64,000 nt of DNA. Origin: Colwellia sp. MB3u-45. Lineage in GTDB: Bacteria; Pseudomonadota; Gammaproteobacteria; Enterobacterales; Alteromonadaceae. The translations under genes and the position numbers were made by a program. The notes beneath the pieces were generated by a model. It was not told the origin of the DNA, searched no databases, and worked only from the letters and a program-made list of their open reading frames with translations. Each line of letters opens with the position of its first letter. Position 1 is the stretch's first letter. This document shows positions 1 through 9,654 of the stretch, one piece after another. The stretch lies in the NCBI RefSeq assembly GCF_014077005.1, contig NZ_JACGVC010000033.1, positions 159,772-223,771 of the forward strand. Reading direction: 5' to 3'.

Positions 1-874
1 ATAAACCTTGGGCCAAATACTCACTAAAGGCAACAAAACCTTGTTCTTCACCATAGGCGAGTTGGTATTGGGCAGTCATTTTGATGATATATTCTTGGTA
101 TATCTGCTCAAGTCGATAATCTAAACTTTCTTCAATCACCACCACTGGCGCTAACGTCATTGCTTGGCGTAAACTTTCTGGTAAATGCACGCTACCAATT
201 AATCTGCCTTCATCTTCCAAGACTAACCTTTGCGATAAAGAAAACTTACCTTGGATGTATTGTTCAGCCAATTTGTTTTCAAAATTTATTTGATTGGCTT
301 GCGCGGTCACAAAACCGCCAAAACTTGAGCCTCGATGACCGGCCGCGCCTTCTAAATCTAAACTGTTTGCACAATGGGCCAGAAAAGGCGTTTTTCCACT
401 GCCGGTATTTCCCGCTAAAATCGTTAAGGGATGTAAGGCAAGTTGCTCCAATTCGTTCAATAAAAACTGACGCAGTGCTTTGTAGCCTCCGGTAATCAAT
501 GGGTAGTTAACCCCTGACTCTTTTAACCAGCCTTGCACCGTTTGTGAACGTAAACCACCACGAAAGCAATATAAGTAACCTTGTGGGTTTTCCTGGGCAA
601 AGTTTTGCCAGTGTGCCAGTCGGCTTGCTTTACTCTGTCCACAAACAAGGGTATTACCCAAAGTAATCGCGGCGGCTTGGCCTTTATTTTTATAACAAAG
701 ACCAACTTCAGCGCGTTCATCATTATTCATTAACGGATGATTAATCGACTGACCAAAAGCGCCCTTTTCAAATTCAATCGGTGCGCGTACATCCATTAAA
801 GGCAGTTTATTAGCAATAATAGTGCGAAAATCAGCGCTATCGGCGCGCGCTGTTGCTGAACTCTTGATGGCCAT
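1..874 (-). CDS. mnmH: tRNA 2-selenouridine synthase MnmH/SelU (partial, 3' end beyond the window)
   Basis: Reading the minus strand from the ATG at 874 gives an open frame of 291 codons with no stop before the window edge. It starts [16 protein letters not shown]. The N-terminal half is a rhodanese domain: an early [10 protein letters not shown] segment, then the active-site loop YCFRGGLRS, whose Cys is the expected sulfur/selenium acceptor. A P-loop, GNTGSGKT, follows. Rhodanese plus P-loop ATPase is the architecture of the enzyme that converts 2-thiouridine at tRNA wobble position 34 to 2-selenouridine by way of a geranylated intermediate. It uses selenophosphate made by SelD, which lies immediately upstream. 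The selD stop and this start share one base (TAATG), so translation is probably coupled. The C-terminal third cannot be seen. Confidence 0.93.
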   Translation of the reverse strand, partial: MAIKSSATARADSADFRTIIANKLPLMDVRAPIEFEKGAFGQSINHPLMNNDERAEVGLCYKNKGQAAAITLGNTLVCGQSKASRLAHWQNFAQENPQGYLYCFRGGLRSQTVQGWLKESGVNYPLITGGYKALRQFLLNELEQLALHPLTILAGNTGSGKTPFLAHCANSLDLEGAAGHRGSSFGGFVTAQANQINFENKLAEQYIQGKFSLSQRLVLEDEGRLIGSVHLPESLRQAMTLAPVVVIEESLDYRLEQIYQEYIIKMTAQYQLAYGEEQGFVAFSEYLAQGL

Positions 875-1905
875 TACAATAAGCTTACCGTGGGTGAAGT
901 GGTTGTAACAACTTCGCCAATAGGTTGAAGATTCAAACCATTTTCTTGACATAAGGCTTCAAAAGCTTGCTTACCTGCTGGCTTAACCGCAACCAGTAAC
1001 CCGCCACTGGTTTGAGGATCGCACAAGAGTATTTTCTGTTTTGGGCTTAACGGCCCAACATGTTCGCCATAACTGGTAAAGTTTCGTTCACAGCCACCAG
1101 GTACACAGCCTTGGTCGATGTAGTCATCAACAAAATCAAGACGGGGTACTCGCTCAAAATCAAGCACAGCCGAAACCTTACTGCCTTGACACATTTCCAA
1201 AAGATGCCCTAACAGCGCAAAACCTGTCACATCTGTCATGGCAGTTACTGTGTCTAGTGCTGCAAATTCTTGCCCAATAGTATTTAAAGTTTTCATCACT
1301 TGCGGCGCTATATCGGCATGTTCAGGTAACAATTTACCTTGTTTTTCTGCTGTGGTTAAAATACCAATACCTAAGGGTTTAGTTAAATATAAAAGGTCAC
1401 CGACCTCAGCAGTATTATTTCGCTTAATCTGCGCGTTATTAATCAGGCCAGTAACCGCTAAGCCAAAAATAGGCTCTGGTGCATCAATTGAATGACCGCC
1501 CGCTAACGGAATACCGGCTTCAGCACAAATAGCTCTAGCGCCATCCAGTACTTGTTGGGCGATTTCTGGTGCTAAAAGATTAACCGGCCAACCCAAAATA
1601 GCTATCGCCATTAGGGGTTTTCCGCCCATGGCGTAAACATCGCTAATAGCGTTACAGGCAGAAATTTTACCAAAGTCAGTTGGGTCATCGACAATAGGCA
1701 TAAAAAAATCTGTGGTGGAGATCACGGCTTGGTCATTGCCAATATCGAAAACGGCTGCATCATCTTTGGTGCTATTACCCACTAACAGTGCGTTATTCAC
1801 CGGTAAAGTAAGTGATGACTTTAGCATCACGTCAAGTACCGATGGTGAAATTTTGCAGCCACAGCCTGCGCCGTGTGAGTATTGAGTCAAGCGAATTTTT
1901 GTCAT
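874..1905 (-). CDS. selD: Selenophosphate synthase SelD
   Basis: The 343-aa protein makes selenophosphate from selenide and ATP, the selenium donor for selenocysteine tRNA and for MnmH. The N-terminus [19 protein letters not shown] is nearly identical to the E. coli enzyme. Cys15 and Lys18 correspond to E. coli catalytic Cys17 and Lys20. The catalytic position is Cys and not selenocysteine, so no recoding is needed. The AIR-synthase-like ATP-binding fold is seen in the DDAAVF and [12 protein letters not shown] segments and the C-terminal [10 protein letters not shown] motif. Length matches the family (about 347 aa). No selA or selB is in the window, so the visible use of selenium is tRNA modification. 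Confidence 0.96.
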   Translation of the reverse strand: MTKIRLTQYSHGAGCGCKISPSVLDVMLKSSLTLPVNNALLVGNSTKDDAAVFDIGNDQAVISTTDFFMPIVDDPTDFGKISACNAISDVYAMGGKPLMAIAILGWPVNLLAPEIAQQVLDGARAICAEAGIPLAGGHSIDAPEPIFGLAVTGLINNAQIKRNNTAEVGDLLYLTKPLGIGILTTAEKQGKLLPEHADIAPQVMKTLNTIGQEFAALDTVTAMTDVTGFALLGHLLEMCQGSKVSAVLDFERVPRLDFVDDYIDQGCVPGGCERNFTSYGEHVGPLSPKQKILLCDPQTSGGLLVAVKPAGKQAFEALCQENGLNLQPIGEVVTTTSPTVSLL

Positions 1906-1994
1906 GATGTCTCGTATGAAAGAGTAAGCAGGTGCCTAATTTACAGTAATACCTGCCCTGTTACACCTGCCGATTACTATTTATAACCTGCCGC

Positions 1995-3599
1995 TTAACT
2001 TGCAGACATACTTTGTTTAACTAATAGCGCCGCTATTTCGTGTTGTGCATAGACAAACGAGCTAATGTTAATGCCTGCCAATTCGCTTTTTTCTTCTAAG
2101 GTGTTCACTTTCACTATTAAGTTTGCCTTAGGATAGTAATTAAGCACAGCTTCACAAATAATTTGTTTGTTTCTCAAAGAATTGGCAGTAACAATAATGC
2201 TACTGCTTTGTTCTACCTTTAATGACTCTAATACGGGCTTTTTGTCTAAGTGACCAAAATAGGCATTATAACCACGCTTTCTTGCCAGTAATACATGCTG
2301 TAAATCATCAGAAATAATTAAAAAATCAATGCCTTTACTGCTCAGTTCTTTCGCAACAATTCGGCCCAAAATAGCAAAACCACAAACAATAGTATGGTTG
2401 CTTGCATCTACCGCGGTTATTTTGTCTGCTTCAAAATATTCAACCACAAAAATGGCGGCTAACTTATAAATATTACTGACCATAAAAGGCGTTAATATCA
2501 TAGATAGCACGGTGATCAATATGAGGAAGCTGCCTAAATTTTCTGAGAGAATATTTTGACTGATCGCCAAGGCAAAAATAGCGAAAGAAAACTCTCCTAC
2601 TTGGCACAAAGCAATAGCCGATTTTATCGATTCACTTTTATTCGCTTTTGCTCTCATTAGAAAATAAACGATAATGGCTTTTATTATCATCACCAAGGCT
2701 AATATACCCAGTACCCAATGTAAGTTGCTGATAAAAAATAACACATCGATTTTTGTGCCAATAGAAAAGAAAAACGCGCCTAATAATAAATCTTTATATG
2801 AGGATATATCTGATTCTACTTTTATGTGAAATTTAGTTTCTGCGATGATCATACCCGCAATAAATGCGCCTAAAGAATAAGTAAAGCCCATTTCATGAGC
2901 AATCAGTGAAGCACCCAACACAATAGTAAATACCGAACTTAAAAATAACTCTTCCATGCGCGCATTTGCTGAGAAATGCAGTAACCAAGTAATGATTTTT
3001 TTGCCAATAGTAAACATGAAAATAATGATAAGGCTGGCATAAAAAAGCGTTTTTAATAAAATATCAACTAGCGATAATTCATTATTGGATAAAAAACCCA
3101 TTAATAATAAAATAGGGATCACCGCCAAGTCTTGAAAAACTAAGATAGCAACTGACTTTTTACCATAAGGGGTAACAATATCTTTTGATTTTTTCAAATA
3201 GGGTAATACGATAGCCGTTGAGGATAAGCTAAATGAAAGCGCAATAATTAATGACGATATCGGTTCAACATTAAAACCATAAAAGGCAATAATAAAAATA
3301 ACAATAGAGCTAAAAGCAACCTGTATAAAACCATTAAAAAATATCAGTTCTTTCATTTTACCCAGCTTAGAAAATGACATTTCCAAACCAATAGTAAACA
3401 TAAGAAAAACAATACCAAATTCTCCAATTAGCTCAAGAGAGTGAGGTGTGGTGCTGCCATTAAAATCAAAAAAATTACTGACAATAGTGCCAGTAATAAT
3501 ATAACCAATAATATGCGAAATAGAGAATTTGGTTAATACAATATTGATAACGCTCGCCAGCGCCAAGGATACAGCAATAATAACAAGTATGGAGTCCAT
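1995..3599 (-). CDS. CPA2-family monovalent cation:proton antiporter with TrkA-N domain (Kef/RosB type)
   Basis: The 534-aa inner-membrane protein has an N-terminal Na+/H+ exchanger domain (roughly residues 1-380, 11-13 hydrophobic segments) and a C-terminal Rossmann TrkA-N domain from about residue 400. The pore domain has the FTIGLEMSF segment and a long helix with YSLGAFIAGMIIAE, both typical of KefB/KefC/RosB transporters. Such proteins exchange K+ or Na+ for protons, with the cytosolic domain gating by nucleotide or glutathione adducts. In the Rossmann loop (VCGFAILGR) the middle glycine of GxGxxG is replaced by Ala, so nucleotide binding may be altered. No KefF/KefG-like oxidoreductase lies beside it, so glutathione gating is not supported. 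Exact ion specificity cannot be read from the sequence. Confidence 0.85.
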   Translation of the reverse strand: MDSILVIIAVSLALASVINIVLTKFSISHIIGYIITGTIVSNFFDFNGSTTPHSLELIGEFGIVFLMFTIGLEMSFSKLGKMKELIFFNGFIQVAFSSIVIFIIAFYGFNVEPISSLIIALSFSLSSTAIVLPYLKKSKDIVTPYGKKSVAILVFQDLAVIPILLLMGFLSNNELSLVDILLKTLFYASLIIIFMFTIGKKIITWLLHFSANARMEELFLSSVFTIVLGASLIAHEMGFTYSLGAFIAGMIIAETKFHIKVESDISSYKDLLLGAFFFSIGTKIDVLFFISNLHWVLGILALVMIIKAIIVYFLMRAKANKSESIKSAIALCQVGEFSFAIFALAISQNILSENLGSFLILITVLSMILTPFMVSNIYKLAAIFVVEYFEADKITAVDASNHTIVCGFAILGRIVAKELSSKGIDFLIISDDLQHVLLARKRGYNAYFGHLDKKPVLESLKVEQSSSIIVTANSLRNKQIICEAVLNYYPKANLIVKVNTLEEKSELAGINISSFVYAQHEIAALLVKQSMSAS

Positions 3600-3970
3600 C
3601 TAAGCCCTTAAATTAACCTGACTATTTATATCAGTAATTAAAAATTTATCTGATAAGTTATATGCACATTACAGACCACTAAAGAAACAAAAGCAATACA
3701 CCAGCAATGCACTAAGTGATAAAAATAATTATTTTAATTCAATAAGTTAAAAATAAATAGTAATAATTCTGTGCATTAAATTTTTATCTGATGCTTACTC
3801 TTAATGCACGCGCACCATTATAGTGCAACTAGAGGGCTATATTAATCATTAATTAACTGAGGAGTTAAGCACAAAGCTTAAGCCAAAAAGCAATAAATTG
3901 ATCGATGGATGGGTAATAAAATGAATGAATATCGATATTGTCTTGAAGTTAGGTTCAAGCGAAAACTACA

Positions 3971-3997
3971 AGCCTGTAACAAAATCTGTTACAGGCT
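3971..3997. repeat. Perfect 10-bp inverted repeat (hairpin)
   Basis: AGCCTGTAAC and its exact reverse complement GTTACAGGCT are separated by the 7-base loop AAAATCT. There is no clear T-run on either side, so it may be a weak terminator, an mRNA hairpin or a protein-binding site. Confidence 0.6.
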
Positions 3998-4454
3998 CGA
4001 AACTAGTTATTATTAATCTAAGCACTGGCTATTTTCAATGACTCCTGCGTAAATCACCTAACACGTAGCGCATTGAAAAAAGTGTTGTCGACCATTAATT
4101 GAAAGCTGTTTTTCAGCATAAGTATCAGTTTATGAAAAAGCCATTAACCGGTTATCGCTATGGTTTTAGCTAAGAGCATCATTTTACCCTATTGCAATGC
4201 TCAACTAGGATGCTTCTGCGGTTGTAATATTAAGGTTTTAACTCCAATTCAATAAATAGCCGCAAGTTTCCATTTATATCTGTTTTTATGTTTTTTCATT
4301 TCAGTTTTCTAGCTAAGCTTGTTATGCCTTAACTGAAGTAGTGGAATGCATGGTGCTGCGACAAAATTAATCGCCTATGTTAATTATATTAATCGCCTAT
4401 ATTAGCAACAGTACTTAGACACTGAGCTGACTGTGCTCAACATTAGTGTCTAAA

Positions 4455-4514
4455 TGACTGATATCTGAATGACTAATATTTGAATAACTAATATTTGAAT
4501 GACTAATATTTGAA
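4455..4514. repeat. 15-bp tandem repeat, four copies
   Basis: Four head-to-tail units of TGACTAATATTTGAA occupy 4455-4469, 4470-4484, 4485-4499 and 4500-4514. Copies 2 and 4 are identical, copy 3 differs at one base and copy 1 at two. The array ends about 35 bases beyond the pgi stop, in its 3' untranslated region. Confidence 0.85.
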
Positions 4515-4549
4515 TAAATAGGATCTAAGTACTTTTCAATGGTCTATTT

Positions 4550-6196
4550 TCAACCCTTTTTGAATTCATGATAAAAATTAATTAGACCAACTGTTGAGCT
4601 ATCATACGAGTCATTAACATAGTTTGATTCAAGCTCTGCCTGTATTTTAATCGCTAATCCTTTACCCAACTCAACCCCCCATTGATCAAAAGAACAAATT
4701 TGCAGAATAATCCCTTGAACAAATATTTTATGCTCATAGAGTGCAATCAAACTCCCTAATGAACGAGGAGAAATACGCTTCATTAATATCGTATTGGTTG
4801 GGCGATTACCCTGATGAATTTTATGAGGAGCGACTTTATTGATGTAATCTGGTGTTCGCCCTTTAGCTTTTAAGTCTGCCCTTACCTGCTCTTCATTTAC
4901 CCCTTGCATTAATGCTTGTGTTTGTGCAAAAAAGTTCGCCATTAAGGTCTCATGGTGTCCTTCAATCGGCGTAACACTTTCAACTGAACCAATGAAGTCA
5001 GCAGGCACTACATTATTACTTTGGTGTAAATATTGGTAAAAAGCATGCTGCCCATTAATACCGAGTTCACCCCAGATAGAAGGAACCGTTGGGTAAGTGA
5101 TGGTTTCGCCATTCATCGTAACCGACTTACCGTTACTTTCCATTTCAGCCTGTTGTAGATAAGCTGAAAGCATATGTAATGACTGATCGTAGGGAAGAAT
5201 AGCCTGTGATCTTGCGCCTAAAAAAGTACAGTTCCAAACACTTAATAGGGCGAGAATAACCGGGGCATTTTTTTCTAGTGGCGCACTACAAAAATGATTA
5301 TCTATTTCATGAGCACCTTCAAGTAATTCGATAAAACGCTCGAAACCTAAATCTAACGCTATCGGTAAGCCAATTGCCGACCATAATGAAAAGCGGCCGC
5401 CAACCCAATCCCACATATCAAAAATATTTTCAGGGGCGATACCAAACTCTGTCGCATTCTTCTTATTAGAAGAAACGGCTACAAAATGTTGTGCGATAGC
5501 TGATTGATCAAATGACGAGGCAACTAGCCAATTCATTGCAGTTTTCGCATTGGTCATGGTTTCTTTGGTGGTAAAGGTTTTGCTCGAGACAATAAACAAC
5601 ACTGTTTCTGGATTTAACGGCCTTAGCACGTTGGCAATCTGGGTCCCGTCAACGTTTGAAACATAGTGAACGTTAATACGGTTATCGCTATATTGCTTTA
5701 ACGCTTCAGTAACCATTTGTGGCCCCAGATTAGAGCCACCAACACCGATATTGACTACGTCAGTTATTCGTTGTCCAGAATAACCTTTCCATAACCCTTC
5801 GCGCACTTTGTCGGTAAAAGACTTCATGTGCAGCAAGGCATTATTTACTTGTTCACTAACCTCCTTGCCGTCAATAATGATTGATTTATTTGAACGGTCG
5901 CGCAATGCTGTATGAAGTACGGCACGATCTTCAGTATAATTAATCGGCTCGCCACTAAACATTTTTTCTCGCCAGCCTTCAATATCGCAATCTTTCGCTA
6001 GCTCAATTAAATTATCGACTGTTTCTTTTGATATTAGGTTTTTCGAATAGTCCAACATAAATGGTGACAGCTTAATAGAAAACTGCTCAAAGCGGGCACT
6101 GTCATTGGCAAACAATTCACTCATATGTTGTTGTTTCATAAAGCTTGCATGGCTGACCAATTTTTTCCAACTCGCCAGTGAAGTTCTAGGTGTCAT
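4550..6196 (-). CDS. pgi: Glucose-6-phosphate isomerase
   Basis: The 548-aa cytosolic enzyme interconverts glucose-6-phosphate and fructose-6-phosphate; the E. coli enzyme has 549 aa. Both PGI signatures are visible: DWVGGRFSLWSAIG near residue 265, and the C-terminal APHKIHQGNRPTN with the catalytic Lys region. The substrate-binding segments VGVGGSNLGPQM and FIVSSKTFTTKET are also present. It is the last gene of the minus-strand block xylB-tal-tkt-pgi. It would let fructose-6-phosphate made by transaldolase and transketolase enter the upper hexose phosphate pool. The spacer to tkt is 119 bases and holds a heptad repeat, so co-transcription is possible but not proven. Confidence 0.97.
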   Translation of the reverse strand: MTPRTSLASWKKLVSHASFMKQQHMSELFANDSARFEQFSIKLSPFMLDYSKNLISKETVDNLIELAKDCDIEGWREKMFSGEPINYTEDRAVLHTALRDRSNKSIIIDGKEVSEQVNNALLHMKSFTDKVREGLWKGYSGQRITDVVNIGVGGSNLGPQMVTEALKQYSDNRINVHYVSNVDGTQIANVLRPLNPETVLFIVSSKTFTTKETMTNAKTAMNWLVASSFDQSAIAQHFVAVSSNKKNATEFGIAPENIFDMWDWVGGRFSLWSAIGLPIALDLGFERFIELLEGAHEIDNHFCSAPLEKNAPVILALLSVWNCTFLGARSQAILPYDQSLHMLSAYLQQAEMESNGKSVTMNGETITYPTVPSIWGELGINGQHAFYQYLHQSNNVVPADFIGSVESVTPIEGHHETLMANFFAQTQALMQGVNEEQVRADLKAKGRTPDYINKVAPHKIHQGNRPTNTILMKRISPRSLGSLIALYEHKIFVQGIILQICSFDQWGVELGKGLAIKIQAELESNYVNDSYDSSTVGLINFYHEFKKG

Positions 6197-6252
6197 TTTT
6201 ATCTCCGTTTCTCGTGTACAGCTAATATCAAAAGAATTTTTCTATTTATTAT

Positions 6253-6308
6253 TTATTGCTTATTACTTATTGCTTATTGCTTATTACTTATTGCTTATTA
6301 ATTATTGC
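6253..6308. repeat. 7-bp tandem repeat, eight copies, between tkt and pgi
   Basis: Eight consecutive heptads occur: TTATTGC at 6253, 6267, 6274, 6288 and 6302, TTATTAC at 6260 and 6281, and TTATTAA at 6295. Since 7 is not a multiple of 3 and the array sits 57-112 bases before the pgi start on the minus strand, copy number changes would alter the 5' leader of pgi rather than a protein. Confidence 0.85.
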
Positions 6309-6315
6309 TGAAAAA

Positions 6316-8325
6316 TCACCTATTGGAGCTCAACAGCGCTATTGCGGTATTAACCACGTGCTCTACGGTAAAGCCAAAGTGATTAAGGAGCTGATTACCC
6401 GGCGCAGATTCACCAAAGCTGCTCATACCAATAACCTTGCCGTTTCTGCCAACATATTTATACCAAAAATCAACATGTGCTGCTTCTATGGCTATTATTG
6501 ATTTAACGTCACTGGGCAGCACAGACTCTTGATATTTATCGCTTTGTCTGTCAAAAATATTAGTACTGGGCATAGAAACGACTCGCACTTGTACACCTGA
6601 TTGGCTTAAACGTTCTGCGGCGTCTACCGCTAAACTGACTTCAGAGCCGGTTGCGATTAAAATAAGTTCAGGCTTGTCCTGGCAAGCTTTTAATATATAG
6701 CCACCTTTGGCAATATTATTTACCTGTGCGTTATCACGGTGTTGGTGTGACAAATTTTGACGGCTAAAAATTAATGCTGACGGGCCATTTTGTTTGGTGA
6801 TCGCTGATTTCCAAGCCACCGCTGACTCAACCGCATCACAAGGTCGCCAAGTTATTAAATTTGGCGTCATGCGCAAGTTAGCTATTTGCTCTATGGGTTG
6901 ATGAGTTGGCCCATCTTCTCCTTGTGCAATAGAGTCATGGGTGTAGACAAAAATATTTTGAATAGACATCAAAGCTGACATTCTTACCGCATTACGGGCA
7001 TATTCCATAAACATCAGGAAAGTTGCCCCATAATTAATAAAACCGTTATGTAATGAAATACCGTTCATGATGCCGCTCATCCCGAATTCGCGAACACCGT
7101 AAAAAAGGTAATTTCCATCCGCATCATCTGCCGTAATACCTTTAGAGCCTGACCATAAGGTGAGGTTTGAACCAGCTAAATCTGCTGAGCCACCTAATAG
7201 CTCAGGTAACAATTTTCCGTATGCTTCAATCGAATTCTGTGATGCTTTTCGACTGGCTATATTTTGACCATCTTTTTGACATTGAGCGATAAACAGATCA
7301 GCATTTTTTTCAAATAACGCGGGTAAGTTTTGTTCAATAACACGACGTTGATATTCATTGCCCAATTCGGGATGGGCTTGCTTATATTTTGTAAAAAGTT
7401 GTTGCCATTGTTTTTCTTGCTCAACCCCTGATTTTTTTGCGTCCCAGCTAGCATAAATATCTGCAGGGATTTCAAAAGGAGCATGCGGCCAGTTTAAAAA
7501 GTCGCGGGTTGCTGCTATCTCATCTTCCCCTAACGGTGAGCCATGACAGTCGTGTGAGCCTGACTTGTTAGGTGAGCCAAATCCTATAATAGTTTTACAG
7601 CAGATCAGCGTTGGCTTATCAGTGACAAGTTTAGCTTGTTCAATCGCTTGTTGAATTTGTACTGGGTCATGGCCATCAACATCAGCAATAACATGCCAGT
7701 TGTAAGCGGCAAAGCGCGCTGGGGTGTTATCGGTAAACCATCCCTTTACATCGCCATCAATCGAAATACCGTTATCGTCCCAAAATACCACTAATTTACC
7801 TAGGCCTAATGTACCCGCTAACGAACAAACTTCATGAGATATACCTTCCATTAGGCAACCATCACCTAAAAAGCAATACGTATAATGATCAACAATTTCA
7901 AACGTTTTACGATTAAAATGTGCCGCTAGCGTTTTTTCAGCAATCGCCATACCAACGGCATTTGATAAACCAGCGCCTAACGGACCTGTTGTGGTTTCTA
8001 CGCCTGGGGTATAGCCATATTCTGGGTGACCAGGAGTTTTAGAGTGTAACTGTCTAAATTGTTTTATTTGCTCAATGGGTAAGTCATAGCCAGATAAATG
8101 TAACAATGAATAAATTAACATCGAACCATGGCCATTACTTAAAACAAACCTGTCTCGGTCTGACCAATTGGGGTTATTTGGGTTATGTTTTAAAAAGTCA
8201 TTCCATAATACTTCAGCAATATCTGCCATCCCCATGGGGGCACCTGGGTGACCAGATTTTGCTTGTTGTACAGCATCCATGCTTAACGCACGAATAGCAT
8301 TGGCTAACTGTTGTCGAGTAGTCAT
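6316..8325 (-). CDS. tkt: Transketolase
   Basis: The 669-aa thiamine-diphosphate enzyme moves two-carbon ketol units between sugar phosphates (xylulose-5-P donor; ribose-5-P or erythrose-4-P acceptor). The ThDP/Mg2+ motif starts at GDGCLMEG, with [10 protein letters not shown] downstream. The start [20 protein letters not shown], the early SGHPGAPMG and the [15 protein letters not shown] motif are typical of bacterial transketolases (E. coli 663 aa). The pyrimidine domain has the glutamate-bearing GVREFGM and the [16 protein letters not shown] segment. It lies between tal and pgi in a pentose/polyol locus, so this copy is probably the one coupled to xylulose-5-P made by XylB, although it may also be the cell's main transketolase. 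Confidence 0.97.
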   Translation of the reverse strand: MTTRQQLANAIRALSMDAVQQAKSGHPGAPMGMADIAEVLWNDFLKHNPNNPNWSDRDRFVLSNGHGSMLIYSLLHLSGYDLPIEQIKQFRQLHSKTPGHPEYGYTPGVETTTGPLGAGLSNAVGMAIAEKTLAAHFNRKTFEIVDHYTYCFLGDGCLMEGISHEVCSLAGTLGLGKLVVFWDDNGISIDGDVKGWFTDNTPARFAAYNWHVIADVDGHDPVQIQQAIEQAKLVTDKPTLICCKTIIGFGSPNKSGSHDCHGSPLGEDEIAATRDFLNWPHAPFEIPADIYASWDAKKSGVEQEKQWQQLFTKYKQAHPELGNEYQRRVIEQNLPALFEKNADLFIAQCQKDGQNIASRKASQNSIEAYGKLLPELLGGSADLAGSNLTLWSGSKGITADDADGNYLFYGVREFGMSGIMNGISLHNGFINYGATFLMFMEYARNAVRMSALMSIQNIFVYTHDSIAQGEDGPTHQPIEQIANLRMTPNLITWRPCDAVESAVAWKSAITKQNGPSALIFSRQNLSHQHRDNAQVNNIAKGGYILKACQDKPELILIATGSEVSLAVDAAERLSQSGVQVRVVSMPSTNIFDRQSDKYQESVLPSDVKSIIAIEAAHVDFWYKYVGRNGKVIGMSSFGESAPGNQLLNHFGFTVEHVVNTAIALLSSNR

Positions 8326-8472
8326 TTTGTGATCCTGTTTTGATAATGAATTGCTTACTTAGTTACTATCTGTCGGCAAGAGGTAAGCTATGGAATGTGG
8401 GATGAAAAAGCAGTATGGCCAAATGACGATAAGGGGATTTATCACTTGACCATACAAGCCATAATTATTTTA

Positions 8473-9426
8473 TTACACGGCAGTTTTTTGAGATATTAAT
8501 GAAGTAACCAGTGTTTCCAACGACTTTTGGTCCGCCGAAAACTGGGTAATTCCACTGACAAGTTTCTCTTTTGCCATCGGATCATTTTCGTGTTGGCAAG
8601 TAAAGCGCTCTTCATCTAGCGGCTCTATCTCAGTACGAGGTTTAACGGCAATATCATCGGCATTTAACTTAACAACAAGTTCGCCTTCTGTTTCTTGTAG
8701 TTGCGTTAACAAGGTAGGAGAAATCGTTAACAAATCACAACCAGCAAGTTCAATGATTTCACGAGTATTTCTAAAGCTTGCGCCCATAATTACTGTGCTA
8801 TATCCATAAGATTTATAATAATGATAAATACGTGTTACCGATTGAACGCCAGGATCATCAGCACCGATAAAGTCTTTATTTTCGTTCTGTTTATACCAAT
8901 CTAATATTCGTCCGACAAAAGGCGAAATTAAAGTAACCTTTGCTTCCGCACATGCAATCGCCTGAGCCATACTAAATAACAGTGTTAAATTACAAGAAAT
9001 ACCTTCTTTCTCTAACTGCTCAGCGGCTTTAATGCCCTGCCAGGTTGCCGCTAACTTGATTAAAATTCGATCTTTGTTAATACCGGCGGCTTGATATAAG
9101 GCAATTAACTTTCGACCTTTTTCAATACTTGCCTGCGTATCATAAGAAAGTCGAGCGTCAACTTCGCTGGAAATTCTCCCTGGAATAATTTTCAGTATTT
9201 CACAACCAAAATTAACAATCAGTTGATCGCAAACATCATCCACCTGACCCTGAGTTTTAGCTATCGCGTCATCAATTAGATGTTGGTACTGTGGTAACTT
9301 TGCTGCTTGTAAAATTAATGATGGATTGGTGGTTGCATCAATAGGGTTTAGTTCTTTGATTGAATCAACATCGCCGCTATCAGCGACAACTATCGTTACT
9401 TTTTTCAATTGTTCTAATAAGTTCAT
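8473..9426 (-). CDS. tal: Transaldolase (TalB type)
   Basis: The 317-aa enzyme transfers dihydroxyacetone between sedoheptulose-7-P and glyceraldehyde-3-P. It matches E. coli TalB along its whole length (317 aa). The Schiff-base Lys is Lys124 in [11 protein letters not shown], equivalent to E. coli Lys132. Other family signatures are [10 protein letters not shown] near residue 30, the [15 protein letters not shown] block, and [13 protein letters not shown]. The gene is followed by tkt (147-base spacer) and preceded by xylB on the same strand. This arrangement channels xylulose-5-P into glycolytic intermediates. Confidence 0.97.
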   Translation of the reverse strand: MNLLEQLKKVTIVVADSGDVDSIKELNPIDATTNPSLILQAAKLPQYQHLIDDAIAKTQGQVDDVCDQLIVNFGCEILKIIPGRISSEVDARLSYDTQASIEKGRKLIALYQAAGINKDRILIKLAATWQGIKAAEQLEKEGISCNLTLLFSMAQAIACAEAKVTLISPFVGRILDWYKQNENKDFIGADDPGVQSVTRIYHYYKSYGYSTVIMGASFRNTREIIELAGCDLLTISPTLLTQLQETEGELVVKLNADDIAVKPRTEIEPLDEERFTCQHENDPMAKEKLVSGITQFSADQKSLETLVTSLISQKTAV

Positions 9427-9654
9427 GTTAGTCCTATAAAAGAGTTAATTTGATGATTTTACTAACGGCTTTATCACTGAGTTTTAACCGTTTAATTAAT
9501 TACATTTTTGCTGAAATTTTGTTGCAATTATAAAGCGTTAATAGCGGGTGTTTTTGCTTTTAACGCTAAATATTATCGACACTTCACAGTGATTTTTTGT
9601 GGTTTTGCCAAGCAAACGCTAAGCTTTTTTATTTACTACAGGCTAGTTACTTGA

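Larger units (their letters stand above)
3600..4549. other. Long intergenic region with no gene seen
   Basis: This stretch of about 950 bases lies upstream of the antiporter gene and downstream of pgi. I see no convincing ORF on either strand. It contains a perfect 10-bp inverted repeat (3971-3997) and, near pgi, a 15-bp tandem repeat (4455-4514). The base composition is very AT-rich. Confidence 0.6.

Noticed and set aside
160..723. Frames on both strands across the first 0.7 kb
   Set aside because: They overlap the convincing mnmH frame, which has rhodanese and P-loop motifs in a different reading frame.
874..1905. SelD as a selenoprotein with in-frame UGA
   Set aside because: The catalytic position is encoded as Cys, and the frame is continuous.
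4455..4514. Tandem repeat considered as a CRISPR array
   Set aside because: Units are only 15 bases and directly adjacent, with no spacers and no cas genes.
6253..6308. Short frames of the type LLLITYYLLL across the heptad repeat
   Set aside because: They are translations of the heptad repeat, with no start context and no homology.
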